Of a DNA stretch of 64,000 nt, positions 53,872 to 64,000 are shown in pieces (positions within the stretch are counted from its first letter, which is position 1; the number at the start of each line of letters is the position of its first letter). Source of the stretch: Lenzites betulinus (taxonomy: Eukaryota > Basidiomycota > Agaricomycetes > Polyporales > Polyporaceae); NCBI GenBank assembly GCA_022264855.1, contig JABYQU010000005.1, positions 248,001-312,000 on the forward strand, written 5' to 3'. The translations under genes were made by a program, and so were the position numbers. The notes beneath the pieces were generated by a model that did not search any database, was not told the origin of the DNA, and was given only the letters and a program-made list of their open reading frames with translations.

Positions 53872-54661
53872 TATGGGGCATGAGGCGAGGGGTGCAGAAA
53901 GTAACCTACGTGAGGGTATGAGTACTTGTGAATGCTGTAATTTGAAGGCTTAGTTGGCGGTTAGTGAGATGTTCTCTCACGACGCACGACAGCGGCTTGG
54001 CGGATGCACATCAGGAAACGCGTTTTGCTCTGTCAGCGCTATACATCACTATACAGAGCTATAGAGTGATGGAAATCCCCCCTAATATACAGAGACGCCC
54101 GTCTCTATCCAGAGCCGGCTGTCTCTATCCGGCCCTGTGCAGAGCCCGATAGAGCCACAGAGACGGCTCCCACGGGCTTCTGGCTGCTCTCGCGAGCGTC
54201 GCGCACATCGCCGCACCCATAGTGACTTACAAGGTTGTGAGTTTGCGGCACCGGGCAGCCGTCTGTGAGATAATCAAGGTGAATACGGGAGTACGGGGTT
54301 TCTGCATAGATATAGGTTCTCGGGATAGAGCCACAGAGTCAGACAGAGCCACAGAGATCTTATCTCTATCCAGAGATAACCGCGTTTCCTGATGCACGCA
54401 GCTGCATGTATACGTGTTCGTGGTCTACCACTCCCGCCTGCAAGTCTAAGCACAAAATTTCATTAAAATCTTGTCGCCGTTGTCAGCGCGACGGTCAGGT
54501 GTAGTCATAGGTGCGGTGGTACTAGTAGCAGTCGGAGTCAGGGTCGGAGAGGGGTGCGCGGGAAGCGCCGGGTGGCTGAGAGGGAATGTGGGGAAGGGGG
54601 AGAATCACAAGCTTGCGTTCTGCCATTGCGGGGTATGGGCACTGCGACAATCCCCAGCGCG
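53872..54661. other. Intergenic region occupied mainly by a MITE
   Basis: Between the acid phosphatase stop and the bHLH ATG, about half the sequence is a hAT-like MITE (54012-54391). The remainder has no recognised element; the bHLH promoter must lie inside or beside the MITE. Confidence 0.5.
54012..54391. mobile_element. Probable non-autonomous hAT-type MITE (380 bp)
   Basis: Terminal inverted repeats start CAGGAAACGCG at both ends (exact for 11 bp, then partly matched for about 10 more). The 8 bp flush with each end are ATGCACAT (54004-54011) and ATGCACGC (54392-54399), matching at 6 of 8 positions, the target duplication length made by hAT transposases. The interior has no coding frame but repeats AGAGCCACAGAG (near 54151, 54327, 54346) and TCTCTATCC (54103, 54122, 54362), like the clustered subterminal motifs of hAT elements. 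The fifth TIR base is A, not the G of the usual hAT consensus. Confidence 0.7.
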
Positions 54662-56185
54662 ATGGCTCTCTTCTCTGCCTCAGAGTCCGTCTACCTCTCC
54701 TCCTTCCTCTCCACCGTCGACCTCGACTCCTCCGTCAACCACGATGGCTCCATCGACCCCAACTTCGCCGACCAGATTCTCCCCACCCAGGGCTCCGAGG
54801 CTCTCACAAAGGCCACCAAAGACCTCATGTCGCTCGAGCCCTTCCCGCCCCCACGTCCCCAGAGCGCTGGCCAGACGTCCCATCCACGTCTTCACACCTC
54901 CACGAGCACACCGCCAAATTATTGGCCAAGCTTGCCCCCAGGCGAGCAGCCGACCGCGTCGTCCTCGGCTCAGCAACAGCATCAGGCTGCCTACAACCCG
55001 AATATCCGCCCTCCCTCTCCGTCACACTACTTCTCCCTCGGCCTCTCAGGTAATAACAACCAGGATCCATTGCGATCCAACCTGTCGAACGAGCGCAGTA
55101 GCAACTCCGTCTTTACATCGCACCTCGCGCCACAACAGCGGCCCCAGATAGCCCCTCTCCATGCGAGCTACGAGCAGTCGTCCTCAGCCGGGTACAACCT
55201 TCCCTCTCTCTCGACAGCTGGTCTGCAGAATGGCCAGCATAGCAACACCCACGACGCCGCACGTCCCTCCCCCGGGTCGTTAGGTGCCTCCGCGTCCTCC
55301 GTGCTAAGCACCACGTCGTCGAAACGGGCCCTCCCCGCGTCGTCTCAGCCAGCCACGGACCCGAGCTCCTCCAAACGCCCGCGACCGTCGCCCGCCTCCA
55401 CGTCCTCCTTTCCCGCACGTCCCGGTTCTGGCTCTGGAGCAGACTCGGCGCCTGGCCCGGCCGGATCTACGTCCGGTGCGCGGGCGCGACATACCACCTC
55501 CGCCGGCCCCAGCACCTCGCGGGACAAGATCAAGGAGGAGAAGGACAGCACCGAGAAGGCCGCAGAGAAGGACAAGGACAAGGGCGCGAAGGGTGCGCTG
55601 CTCTCGCCCTCGCAGAAACGCGCGAACCACATCCAGTCCGAGCAGAAGCGGCGCGCGAACATCCGCCGCGGGTACGAGGCGCTGTGCGAGGCCGTCCCCG
55701 CGCTGCGCGAGGCGATCCGCGCCGAGGAGGAGCGCGAGCGCATGGAGGCGGACGAGGCGGCCGCCGCGAAGGGCAAGGGGCGCGCTGGCGCTGGGGGCGG
55801 CGGCGCAGGCGGCGCGGACAGGGGGAAGAAGAAGCGGAAGAGCGAGGGCGAGCGGGCGGACGGCCGTGCGGGGCCGCGCAGCGAGAACGTCGTGCTGCAG
55901 AAGAGTGCGTATTTGCCGGGTCGTGTGCGTGATTTGTTACGTGGTTGCTGACCTGTGCCCTCCTGCTTAGCGATCGACTATATCTCGGCGTTGCTTGCGG
56001 ACCGCGACGAGCTCTCGCAGCGCCTCCAGATTGCGCGCGGTGTCCTCCCGCTAGGACACCCCGCTGCGCGGGTGGACCCAATGCACCTCGACGCGCAGGG
56101 CGAGCCGCTGTGGGAGCGTGAGTGGAACGGGGGTATGGACCTCGATCTGGGTGGGGGTGACGACGGCAGCGAGGACGAGGGATAG
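54662..56185 (+). CDS. bHLH transcription factor with expanded loop
   Basis: Exons 54662-55904 and 55971-56185 encode 485 aa. A Ser/Pro/Gln-rich N-terminal region (about 1-300) precedes the bHLH: basic region and helix 1 KRANHIQSEQKRRANIRRGY (about 318-337) with the H-x3-E-x2-RR pattern of E-box binders, then EALCEAVPALREAI, and helix 2 TIDYISALLADRDELSQRL starting near residue 415. The loop between helices is about 65 residues of Glu/Ala then Gly/Lys, far above the usual 5-15. An acidic tail ends the protein. Nuclear dimeric regulation is the family role; targets are unknown. The start MALFSASESVYL is preferred; an in-frame ATG at 54635 would add nine residues. Confidence 0.86.
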
Positions 56186-56513
56186 CCCGTGCGCTCCTTA
56201 AAGGAGTCGCATGTCGAGGCGAGAAAGTATGTGGGTACGATACGCGAAAGGTGTGTGGCAAACGGGGTCGGCACTAGTGACCGGTACTGGTGCCGTGGTG
56301 GGATGCGGACAGCGATGCTACGATACGAAGTGAAAGTCAGACGATGCTCACACAGTCAGGCCAATCCTGAGGAACTCTACTACAATACAGCGTATACCCT
56401 GGTATAACAATTATAAATACAACTATCGTGCTCTCCTTCCCTGGCGTCCTGGGTAGAACGAGCGTGGAAGACTGTACGATACGATGGGCGGCGACACGTC
56501 GATGAGTCGACGT
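56186..56513. other. Convergent intergenic region
   Basis: This is 328 bp between the bHLH (+) and RFC (-) stop codons, with an AT-rich TATAACAATTATAAATA-like stretch near 56402, which may serve in 3' end formation of either gene. Confidence 0.4.
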
Positions 56514-58221
56514 TCATTCGTCGAACCCGTCCATGTCGATATCGAAGAAGAAATTCTGCAGTCCGCAGTTAGCCGCAGGCCCCTAGCCAGACCAATGGAA
56601 CGCACCTTGTAGAGGCTCATGACCTTGACGACCCACGCCTCCAAGTGGAAGATTTTCTTGTTACCGATGCGCATCCGTGCCTCCTGCTCGGGAATCAGTA
56701 AGAGACATCAGCGCAGAAAAGACAGTACGCGGACGCACGTATATCGCGGCCCAGTGCATGATGTCGGCCTTCAGCGACTCGTCGACCTGCTCGACCACCT
56801 TCTCCGCGATCGTCTGCCATAAGCACATTGGCATCAGCTACTCGAGACGACAAAGCAGGCCTAGGGGGATCGCACCTTGATGACGATCGTGGGCGGGATA
56901 CAGTGGCTAAGGAGCTCGTACAGCTTCGCGCGCACCTCCATGACGCGCGCGGGCGACTGCTCCTGCACGATCATGTCCGCGACCTTGTGGCAGTACGTCT
57001 CCCAGTCCGGCTTCGCGATGCTCAGGGAGCTCACCGAGAGGTCGGGACTACATCAACGCGTAAGGGTCAGCGACGCAAAAAGCTGGAATACTGCAAGGGG
57101 GGCGCACTTTTGCATTTTGAGCGCCTCGAGGACGAGGATCGCCTTGCGGAGGTTCCCGTCCGAGTCTGCTGTGATGCGCGAGAGGGTGTCGTCGGGGATG
57201 GAGAAGCCTTCGCGCTTCGCGACGAAGTCAAGCACGTTCTGCATCTGTGTGCGCACGTCCGCTGTCAGCATCCATTGTATTGGCACCTCCCCATTGACAC
57301 CCCCGGCGGAGGAACAAAGGGGAAAGACAGGGAGACCCACCTCTTCTGCGCTGGGCGCTGCCACGCGCATGAGGAGACATCGGGAGCGGATGGGCGCGAT
57401 GAGCTTGCTCGTGCTGTTCGCGCACAGGATGAGGCGCATGTTGGACATGTACTTTTCCATCGTCCGCCGGAGGGCGGCTTGTGCGTCGCGGCTGAGCGAG
57501 TCCGCCTCGTGGATGACCACCACTGTTTCACGAGGCGTCCGGTAAGTACGGAGAAGGGCGGACGGGGTGCGGAAGCAGGAGTACGCACCTTTGAACCTCT
57601 GCTTCGCGCTGAGGTCGACCTGCTGGGTCTGCGCGATGTCCTTCAAGATTTCCTGGATAATTATTCGGTCGTAGTTTCCCACTTCGCTGAATGTCACATG
57701 GCGTCCTAGTTAGGGGAGATGGATTGGGTGCATGAGAGTATCCGGGACACACCTAGGGGTGAACTCAATGTGGAAGTTACTCTGTACGACGTTACAGTCC
57801 AGCTTCCGTTTCGTAGGCGTCATGAACACCCGCTGGTCGATTTTGATCTATTCGGCGGTGGCCAGGGGCGTTCAATATAGCTTAAAGTCATACAGCAAGC
57901 GAAGTAAACGCACCTTCTCCACGCCCTTACCGAACAGCTCGAGGAGTGTGCCCGCTATACGAGTCTTCTTGCCCGCCCCAGAAGGTCCATAGAAAAGCAT
58001 ATGCGGGAAGTCTCCGGACGCGGCCTGTACGAGATTCAGACATCTTACATATCAAATGCACTCAGAGTATCACTGACCAGAGCTTTTAGGCGGGCGGACA
58101 GCCCATCGTGGTAATGGAGCTCATCCAGTGAACGAGGTCGGTGCTGTGGTCGGCGATGTTAGAAATGCTGTAGAGCGAGATGTCTAGCGCTTCAGCAGAC
58201 CTTATCTACCCAAAGAGACAT
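56514..58221 (-). CDS. RFC3: Replication factor C small subunit, Rfc3 (yeast Rfc5)
   Basis: Exons in transcript order are 58201-58221, 58078-58143, 57914-58024, 57753-57847, 57589-57686, 57341-57522, 57108-57244, 56876-57047, 56739-56813, 56606-56683 and 56514-56555, giving 358 aa, the usual family length. RFC loads PCNA onto primed DNA. Family marks: the N-terminal [19 protein letters not shown] followed by [10 protein letters not shown], Walker [11 protein letters not shown], a Walker B box reading VVIHEADSL as in this subunit, the arginine finger motif IRSRCLL, and [20 protein letters not shown]. The C-terminal collar domain contains [18 protein letters not shown]. The name follows human and fission yeast usage; the budding yeast orthologue is Rfc5. 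All 11 exons keep phase. Confidence 0.95.
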
Positions 58222-60064
58222 AGTGAGCTATCCAAGAATCGCAGCTGCCTGTACAGAAAGCTAGGCGGAATAGAACTACGAGGTGCAAGCAGCAGCAGCG
58301 TGGTAGGTGTAGACTCGAGCTCGCGCACTTTCCAGCCACGCGCGCGTCCTCGATCACGTCACAAACACCGCGTCAGGTCACAGCGTGACGTAACGCGTTC
58401 TCCCATCCTGGGAACGCGGACTCGCTTTGAACGCTTTCTTTCGTGCTCCCGTGTCGTTACTGGAGGGTCTCGCATTATTCTCTCGACTGTCTGACTCAGT
58501 TGAGGGTATGCAGTTGACGTTGAGACCCTACGATATGTTGAATGTCGTTGAAAGGCTTGATCTAATATCTAGACATTAACATTCCTCGCGAGCTTCATAT
58601 ACCCGCCCAGGGGGGTGGGAAGGGGGAAGTTACCACAATATCAGTGCTCTTAGCTCACGCGAGCCTTTCATAGTCTTGGAGTACGATGTTACTGACATAT
58701 CTTCATGAATGACCAGATACCGCCGCCGTGCGCGCTGATCCTGAGGCCTTGATCCCAGGACCCTCATCCTCAAAGCGCACCGTCGTACTCCCAGTCCGCG
58801 TCGCGTCCGCGCAGCTGAGTCTGTGCCCCGCGGCAGATGCATGCTGTCAAGAAAACAGCCCCCTCCCCCTCGAGACCACAGAATAAGGCTTGCCATACAA
58901 ACCTCCCAGGGAAAAGATCAGCCCTGCTTCAACACCGACCCCTCCCAGCGGTTCTAGTACTGCATCAGTGCGCCCGCCCGCCCATCACCCACGACACAAC
59001 CCCCAATCCCCCACCGTAAACTGTACGTAGATACGCCGAGACGAACGCCCGGCCACGCCTCTGCCGTCCCGCGCGCCCCGCCCCCAAAGCGGCCGTCATA
59101 CGGCGACCATTATGATTAAACCACGTTCGAGGATCGTCAGCACTTCTTTGCGCCCGCGTGCGCAGATCGTCGTTGACAGGACTACCACCCCAGGGGGACC
59201 CGCGCGCCCAAGCTTCCCTTCGAAGACTCGCCAGCTAGTATTGATCATAAGCAGTACGTATGTACTACGTTACAAGCTTTGCTCAGACATTCGCCGACAT
59301 TCCTCCCCGCGCGCGCCGATCCCGGCGCGGCACCTCGCCCATCCTGCAATTGTACATCCCCCGGGCCCGCGGACGCCCGGGGAAGAGCGCGGAGGCGCAC
59401 CCGAAGCGGCGCTGCCACCGAGATTCACGCACTGAATGGCGGATGCGGCAAGTGCGCAGGCAAACGCGTATATCGGATCGGATCGCGCCAGCCCGAGCTT
59501 GTCCTTAGTCTCCTATAGCCATGCATTATGAACGTAAGTACGGTGCGGACTTCCTATAGCTAGGCCTCGTCGGGATCCAACCGGCCCTCCGCCTCCTCCG
59601 CGCGCGCACACTTGCCGCATACGATTCAGAGCAGCGGAACAACGAACATGCAGATGCAGATGCAGATGCAATGGTCATATGCTGATGTGGAATAAGTACA
59701 ACTATCGAGACAGCGGTGCGTAGACTACATGTATATCGAAACAAGCTGAAGAAGCGTGAGTGCGTGCCGAGTGGTGCGTTCCGCGGCGTACGTCCGCGGC
59801 CCATCGTGTGCGGGCGGCGAGCGTCGTCGCGTCAGTATCCCGTGCCGTGTGTTCGTGCCTCACCTGTGCGCATCTATGTGCTGCCTGCCCCCTTCCCCGC
59901 CCCGCCCCACCCCTTCACTGCTCGCGCCCACCGTCTCATATCGTCCATCCCCCTCTCCCTCGTCCGACTCGGTATCGCATCTATATACGAACCACATACC
60001 ACACCCTCCCACCTCAGCAACCAGGCGGAGAAGGGCAGAACCCAGCGTGCGCGTGCGCGCGGGC
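58222..60064. other. Intergenic region between RFC and TPS1
   Basis: This 1.8-kb stretch contains the RFC promoter and the TPS1 3' flank. A short hexanucleotide run (about four GCAGAT-like units) lies near 59648-59672. No gene or RNA is recognised. Confidence 0.4.
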
Positions 60065-62235
60065 TCACGCCGAGTTGTGCGGCGCGAGCGCGTTCTGCGG
60101 CGGCGTGAGCAGCACCTGCCCGTTCTCGACGAAGCTCCCGCGCCCGTCCTCCTTTTTCAAATGGAGCTCCGCGAGCCCGCCCTTGAGCTCTGCCACCGTC
60201 GGGTGCGTCGCCGCCTCGGTTTGTGGGGACGGCGAGGGCGGCGCGTGGCCGTTCGTGGTGGGCGGCGCCGCGGCGGCGGGGGAGGCAGACGCGTCGACGG
60301 GCGAGGATGCGACGGGCTCGACCTTCTCCTGCGGGAGCTCGATGCGCGTCATCTCGCGCACGAAGGACGTGCCCCAGTACGCGGCGGAGTACTTCTTCAC
60401 GTACTGCACGCGTGGTGTCGGGTGAGCATGCGGGACATTCCTACGGGAGAAGGAGAAGGGGGCAAGAACGCACCTTGAAGAGCTTCCGGTGGTTCTCGGC
60501 GCGCGTCTCCGCGTCCGTGTCGACGGCCTGGAAGATCGCGTCCGCGACCTCTTGCGAGTCCCAGGGGTTGACGACGATGCTGCCGTTCAAGCTCTGCGCC
60601 GCGCCCGCGAACTCGGACAGGATCATGACGCCTTGTCGTTGTTGCTGGCACGCAATGTACTCGTACGAGACCTATACGATAGGAGTCAGCGCGTCAATAC
60701 AAGGCCAGATCGCGGAGGGCGGACGGGCGCACCAGGTTCATACCGTCGCGTGTGCTCGTTACGAGACACACGTCGCTGACCGCGTAGAGCGCGCACAGCT
60801 CGTCGAACGCCAAGCTCTTGTGCATGAAGTGGATCGGCATGAAGTCGACCGTCCCGAAGCGGCCGTTGATGCGCCCGACGAGCTCGTTCACCGTCGCGCG
60901 CAGGTTCTGGTACTCCTCCACGTCCTGGCGCGACGGCACGGCGAGCTGCACGAGCACGACCTTGCCGATCCACTCGGGGTGCTGCGTGAGGAAGAGCTCG
61001 AGCGCGTGCAGCTTCTGGGGCACGCCCTTGATGTAGTCGAGGCGGTCGACGCCGACGATGACCTTGCACCCCGCGAAGCGCTGCTCGAGCTGCGCGATGC
61101 GCTTCTGTACGCTCTCCTTCTTGATGTTGTCGATGAAGGACGAGGGGTCGATGCCGATCGGGAACGTGCCGACGTGCGCGAGCCGGCCCTCGAACTCGAC
61201 GCCGTTCGGCATCGTGGGCAGGCCGAGGATGCGCGTACATGACGAGAGGAAGTGGCGGGCGTAGTCGTATGTGTGGAAGCCGATGAGGTCCGAGTAGAGA
61301 ATGCCCAGCAGGATCTCGCGGCGGACCGGGAGAATTCTAGAGCGCGGCGGTCAGCGTTCGGAGTCCAAACGGCGAAGAGAGGAGCACATGTGGGCGGCAC
61401 AAGCTTGGCGCGAGCTGCTTTGGGAGCGACGATGACTTCGCAGGGTCCGGTGGGAGAAGTGCGCAGGCACGGGCGGCAAGCCGGGACGGAGTGCCCAAAC
61501 CAGTTACGGGCGCGGAGTGGAGCAACGCGAGACGCGCAGACTGCGACGACGAAACGGAATGAATGGGCGAGCTCACCTGTAGATTTCACTGGAGGGGAAT
61601 GGTGTGTGCAGGAAGAAGCCGATCTTAATGTCGGCATACTTGGGCGGTGTGACTGCCTCGGAGTCGATGCCGTCGAGGATACGGCCGACCTCGCTCGCGG
61701 TCATGCTACCAACGTTCTCTGGACCGTCAATGAGGGTCCGGAGGAGCATGGGGAGAAGCATAAGGTGGTAGTCTTGGACCCAGACCATGGATCCGGGAGA
61801 GAGCTGGGTCATGATGGCCTCCGCGAAGGCCATGTTCGCTTGGCGGTAGGCAAGCCAGTTCTCGTCCTCGAAGTTCATCTCGCCCGGGTGGTAATGGAAG
61901 AGCGGCCAGAGGATGGAGTTTGAGAAGCCGTTGTAGTGACGGTCTGCTATATCGTCGTCGAGGTAGACAGCTTGGCAGGAGTACTCTTCCTTGAGCCGGC
62001 GGTCGACGATGGGGCGGTCCTTGTGTGGGATGAAGAAGCCGGGCCAGCCAATCCAGGTGAAGGACATGGACTTTTTGCAGCCGGAGAGGGCGGAGACGAG
62101 ACCGCCTGAGGACATCTTGAAGTGGTACTCGCCGGAGGCATCCTTGTTGATTGTAACGGGGAGGCGGTTGGAGACGACGATGAGGTGCCGCTGCTCGCCG
62201 GCGGGGGCGGGGACGGAGAGGTCGGGGGAGGACAT
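60065..62235 (-). CDS. TPS1: Trehalose-6-phosphate synthase Tps1
   Basis: Exons in transcript order are 61577-62235, 60733-61336, 60474-60671 and 60065-60403, giving 599 aa. The enzyme (GT20) makes trehalose 6-phosphate from UDP-glucose and glucose 6-phosphate in the cytosol, the first step of trehalose synthesis and a control on glycolysis. Motifs: LIVVSNRLPVTI, SSGGLVSAL, FTWIGWPG, VWVQDYHLMLLP, IGFFLHTPFPSSEIYR, DLIGFHTYDYARHF, VGVDRLDYIKGVPQKL, and the nucleotide-binding SEFAGAAQSLNGSIVVNPWD. The catalytic domain ends near residue 495; a Pro/Ala/Ser-rich tail of about 100 residues follows, ending in EDGRGSFVENGQVLLTPP-type sequence. There is no C-terminal phosphatase domain. The ATG at 62235 is chosen; in-frame sequence upstream is low-complexity. 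Intron 1 (240 nt) is long. Confidence 0.96.
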
Positions 62236-63401
62236 GGCTGGCTGCAGCACAGCAGGATGCGGAGGTAGGGGGAAGACGAGGACGGCGGCGGAGGAAAAGG
62301 CGGGTGCGCGGGTAGGGTTAGGAGTGCGCACTCTTGTAGCAGTCTCTCATCGATGATGCATGTGACATCATCCTCCTCTCTGCCTTATTCCGGCAGACAC
62401 GGTCCAGCTCCCATTGGGCCCGGCATCGCCCGACGTTTCCCCGCCCGCATCGGGCGCCTCAGCTGCAGATCCGGACGCGCTCGCCCTCCTCGTCCTTTCC
62501 TCGGCCTCTTCGCCATCTCCAGATATCGGGCCCATCGCCGCACACGCCCGCTCTTTTCTGGCTGATCGTCCCCGCCTTTCTTCCCGCATCGCCCAACTCA
62601 GTCCCTCGCGTATCCCGCCTCGATCCGCTCACCGACAAACGTGCTGCCCTCTGTCCGCTGACTTGCCCTTCTCGTCTCTCCCCTTATCGTCGTCTTCTGC
62701 GCTCGACCGCAGCCCTCGTAACTCTTCCTGTCTTCTGCAGTGGCAGCGATGCTAGCGCGTACCGTTGCGACCGTTAGCAGACACGTCTGGATCGTGCGAC
62801 CGTGCGCTCAACCAAATGGTACCGTGCCCAAAATTTAGCCCATCTCCTTCGTCGGCGATACCTGCGATCGTCTTTCACGTCAGCTTGACCTCAGGTCTTT
62901 AGCGCGCGTAACAGAATGAGTATGTACACACCCGCAGCAAGCTGCAGCGACAGCGAGGCTCTGCACCACCAGACCTGCGGTAAGCACGATTAGTCCAACT
63001 TGTATGTATAGCTTAGAATAGCCCACTCAACTCAATCTCATCACAGCAAGGGTCTCTCCTGTGCGAGAGTATCACACCTTGCGTTTATCGGACCGCTGCG
63101 GGATGATCCACCCGCTATGGCCTCCCTCAGCCCTCGTACACTCGCTCGGGCAAACTGGCGGCTTCACAATGCTCTATAGGGCTCTCTTCTCTGCGGCTGC
63201 CGTTCCTTCGGCGTTTCGCGAACCCGCGCACCAGCTTCGGCTGTCTCGCATGCTTTCGACCTCGGCTGACCTGGCTCCTGCTTGTACGTGTAGCGGTCGA
63301 GAAAACGCCTCTGAAGGTCTCCAACACACCAATTGCCTTGGCCTCTGCTCACGCTGGTTCGATTACGTCCTTGTCTGTCAAATAGGCTTGGCTGTTGGCA
63401 T
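62236..63401. other. Upstream region of TPS1
   Basis: This region is divergent between TPS1 and the edge ORF. A single CCCCT stress-element-like pentamer occurs at 62680-62684, which is weak evidence of anything. Open frames at 62414-62755 and 63061-63411 show no domain and are not called. Confidence 0.35.
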
Positions 63402-64000
63402 ATGGACTTGAATATGGTGAGCTCGTGCTATGCACGGTATGAATCTGCCTAGTTTTCTCTTTTTTTTTCCGAACAACTTACGCATATACACCTACGGAGG
63501 AAGTGCTCTTCGATCAGGAAGAGTATAGTCTGAGCTGGCTGAGGGGCCCCCGTGGTACGGCCGTGCCCTTCGCCGACGTCTGTCGTCGCTGGCTGACGCG
63601 CAAGCTCTCAGCAATCGGGAACTTCTCTATGAACCTCGATGTATCGTACTCGAAACATCTGTCCCAGTATCTCATTGACCCCAATGACCACGATTTCTCC
63701 ATCATCTACAAAATCCGCACGCCTCCGTACATCATCTCGCGGCCCTCAGTCCGCTTCACCGACCTCGAACCCATGTGGGACCTGCACATCAAGATATTCC
63801 TGTTCACCCGCGGCGTCGACCATCTGGTCGATGGCGATATGGTCTCTAAGTCCGGAGAACACAGCGGGGCAGACCCTGTGTACGTCGTCGGCGCTCTGCT
63901 AGCTGACCAAATTGACCCGCGCACCGATGCGACTCTCGGCCACAGAGTCGTCCCGCGGTGGAGCGATGCAGAGAACAATCGAGCCAAGGACGTGCTGGGC
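63402..64000 (+). CDS. Partial hypothetical protein, runs off the right edge
   Basis: From about 63500 a plus-strand frame is open to the end of the window with no stop. It reads EYSLSWLRGPRGTAVPF ... FSIIYKIRTPPYIISRPSV ... VDHLVDGDMVSKSGEHSG and ends inside NNRAKDVLG. A plausible first exon is 63402-63416 (MDLNM) with a GTGAGC donor and an acceptor just before GAAGTGCTC at about 63499, after a strong pyrimidine tract (63453-63470). Amino-acid composition is balanced and codons look genuine. No family is recognised. The 3' part is missing, so the stop and length are unknown, and the 5' exon is only a guess. Confidence 0.5.

Noticed and set aside
56828..57709. 293-codon plus-strand ORF opposite the RFC subunit
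   Set aside because: It crosses several RFC introns and exons on the other strand and shows no domain; the minus-strand model is complete and conserved.
59640..59680. GCAGAT hexamer run as a satellite
   Set aside because: Only about four units are present, within the range of ordinary slippage.
60223..61923. Long plus-strand ORFs (339 and 223 codons) opposite TPS1
   Set aside because: They are antisense to conserved TPS1 exons. Arg/Ala/Val-rich composition and lack of motifs fit GC-skew shadow frames.

Overview
The window is nuclear DNA from a filamentous basidiomycete, most likely a mushroom-forming Agaricomycete and possibly a polypore (inference). Signs are GC-rich coding DNA, genes broken by many 45-65 nt GT-AG introns with CTNA-type branch sites, ATG starts behind pyrimidine-rich leaders, and recognisable fungal families (Zn2Cys6 regulator, Yor1-type ABCC transporter, Tps1, F-actin capping protein, histidine acid phosphatase). 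There are no operons; genes sit on both strands. Gene models were built by hand from splice signals, reading phase and remembered family motifs, without alignments or transcripts. Most were checked to keep one open frame from ATG to stop.

Layout, left to right: a SUN-domain nuclear-envelope protein (+); a C2-domain protein with a Pro-rich tail (-); a 43-exon ABCC/Yor1-type ABC transporter (+); a Zn2Cys6 transcription factor (-); an NAD-dependent epimerase-like extended SDR (+); an intronless single-pass membrane protein (+); a 3.1 kb gene-poor stretch with a TATA box, a short ORF and a hairpin; a membrane SH3 protein (+); the WD40 protein Asa1 (+); tRNA-His (-); an arrestin-like protein (+); 2.4 kb without a clear gene; the cyclophilin PPIL3 (-), divergent from an atypical G-alpha (+); capping protein beta (-); the THUMP protein Tan1 (-); an HD-domain phosphohydrolase (-), divergent from a ZIP zinc transporter (+); 3.6 kb gene-poor; a Nudix hydrolase of the diphosphoinositol polyphosphate phosphohydrolase type (+); a secreted histidine acid phosphatase (+); a probable hAT-type MITE; a bHLH factor (+); clamp-loader subunit Rfc3/Rfc5 (-); trehalose-6-phosphate synthase Tps1 (-); and an open-ended ORF running off the right edge (+).

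The genes are mostly housekeeping and share no single pathway. Loose themes are inositol/phosphate metabolism (Nudix enzyme and acid phosphatase), actin and cell cortex (capping protein, C2 protein, SH3 protein), stress and export (Tps1, ABCC), and genome maintenance (RFC, Asa1). The most interesting items are structural: tiny exons of 5 and 7 nt, two inferred GC-AG introns, an initiator codon that forms a coding exon alone, a G-alpha lacking its catalytic Gln, a possible frameshift in ASA1, and the MITE between the acid phosphatase and the bHLH gene. I found no clearly new multi-gene system.
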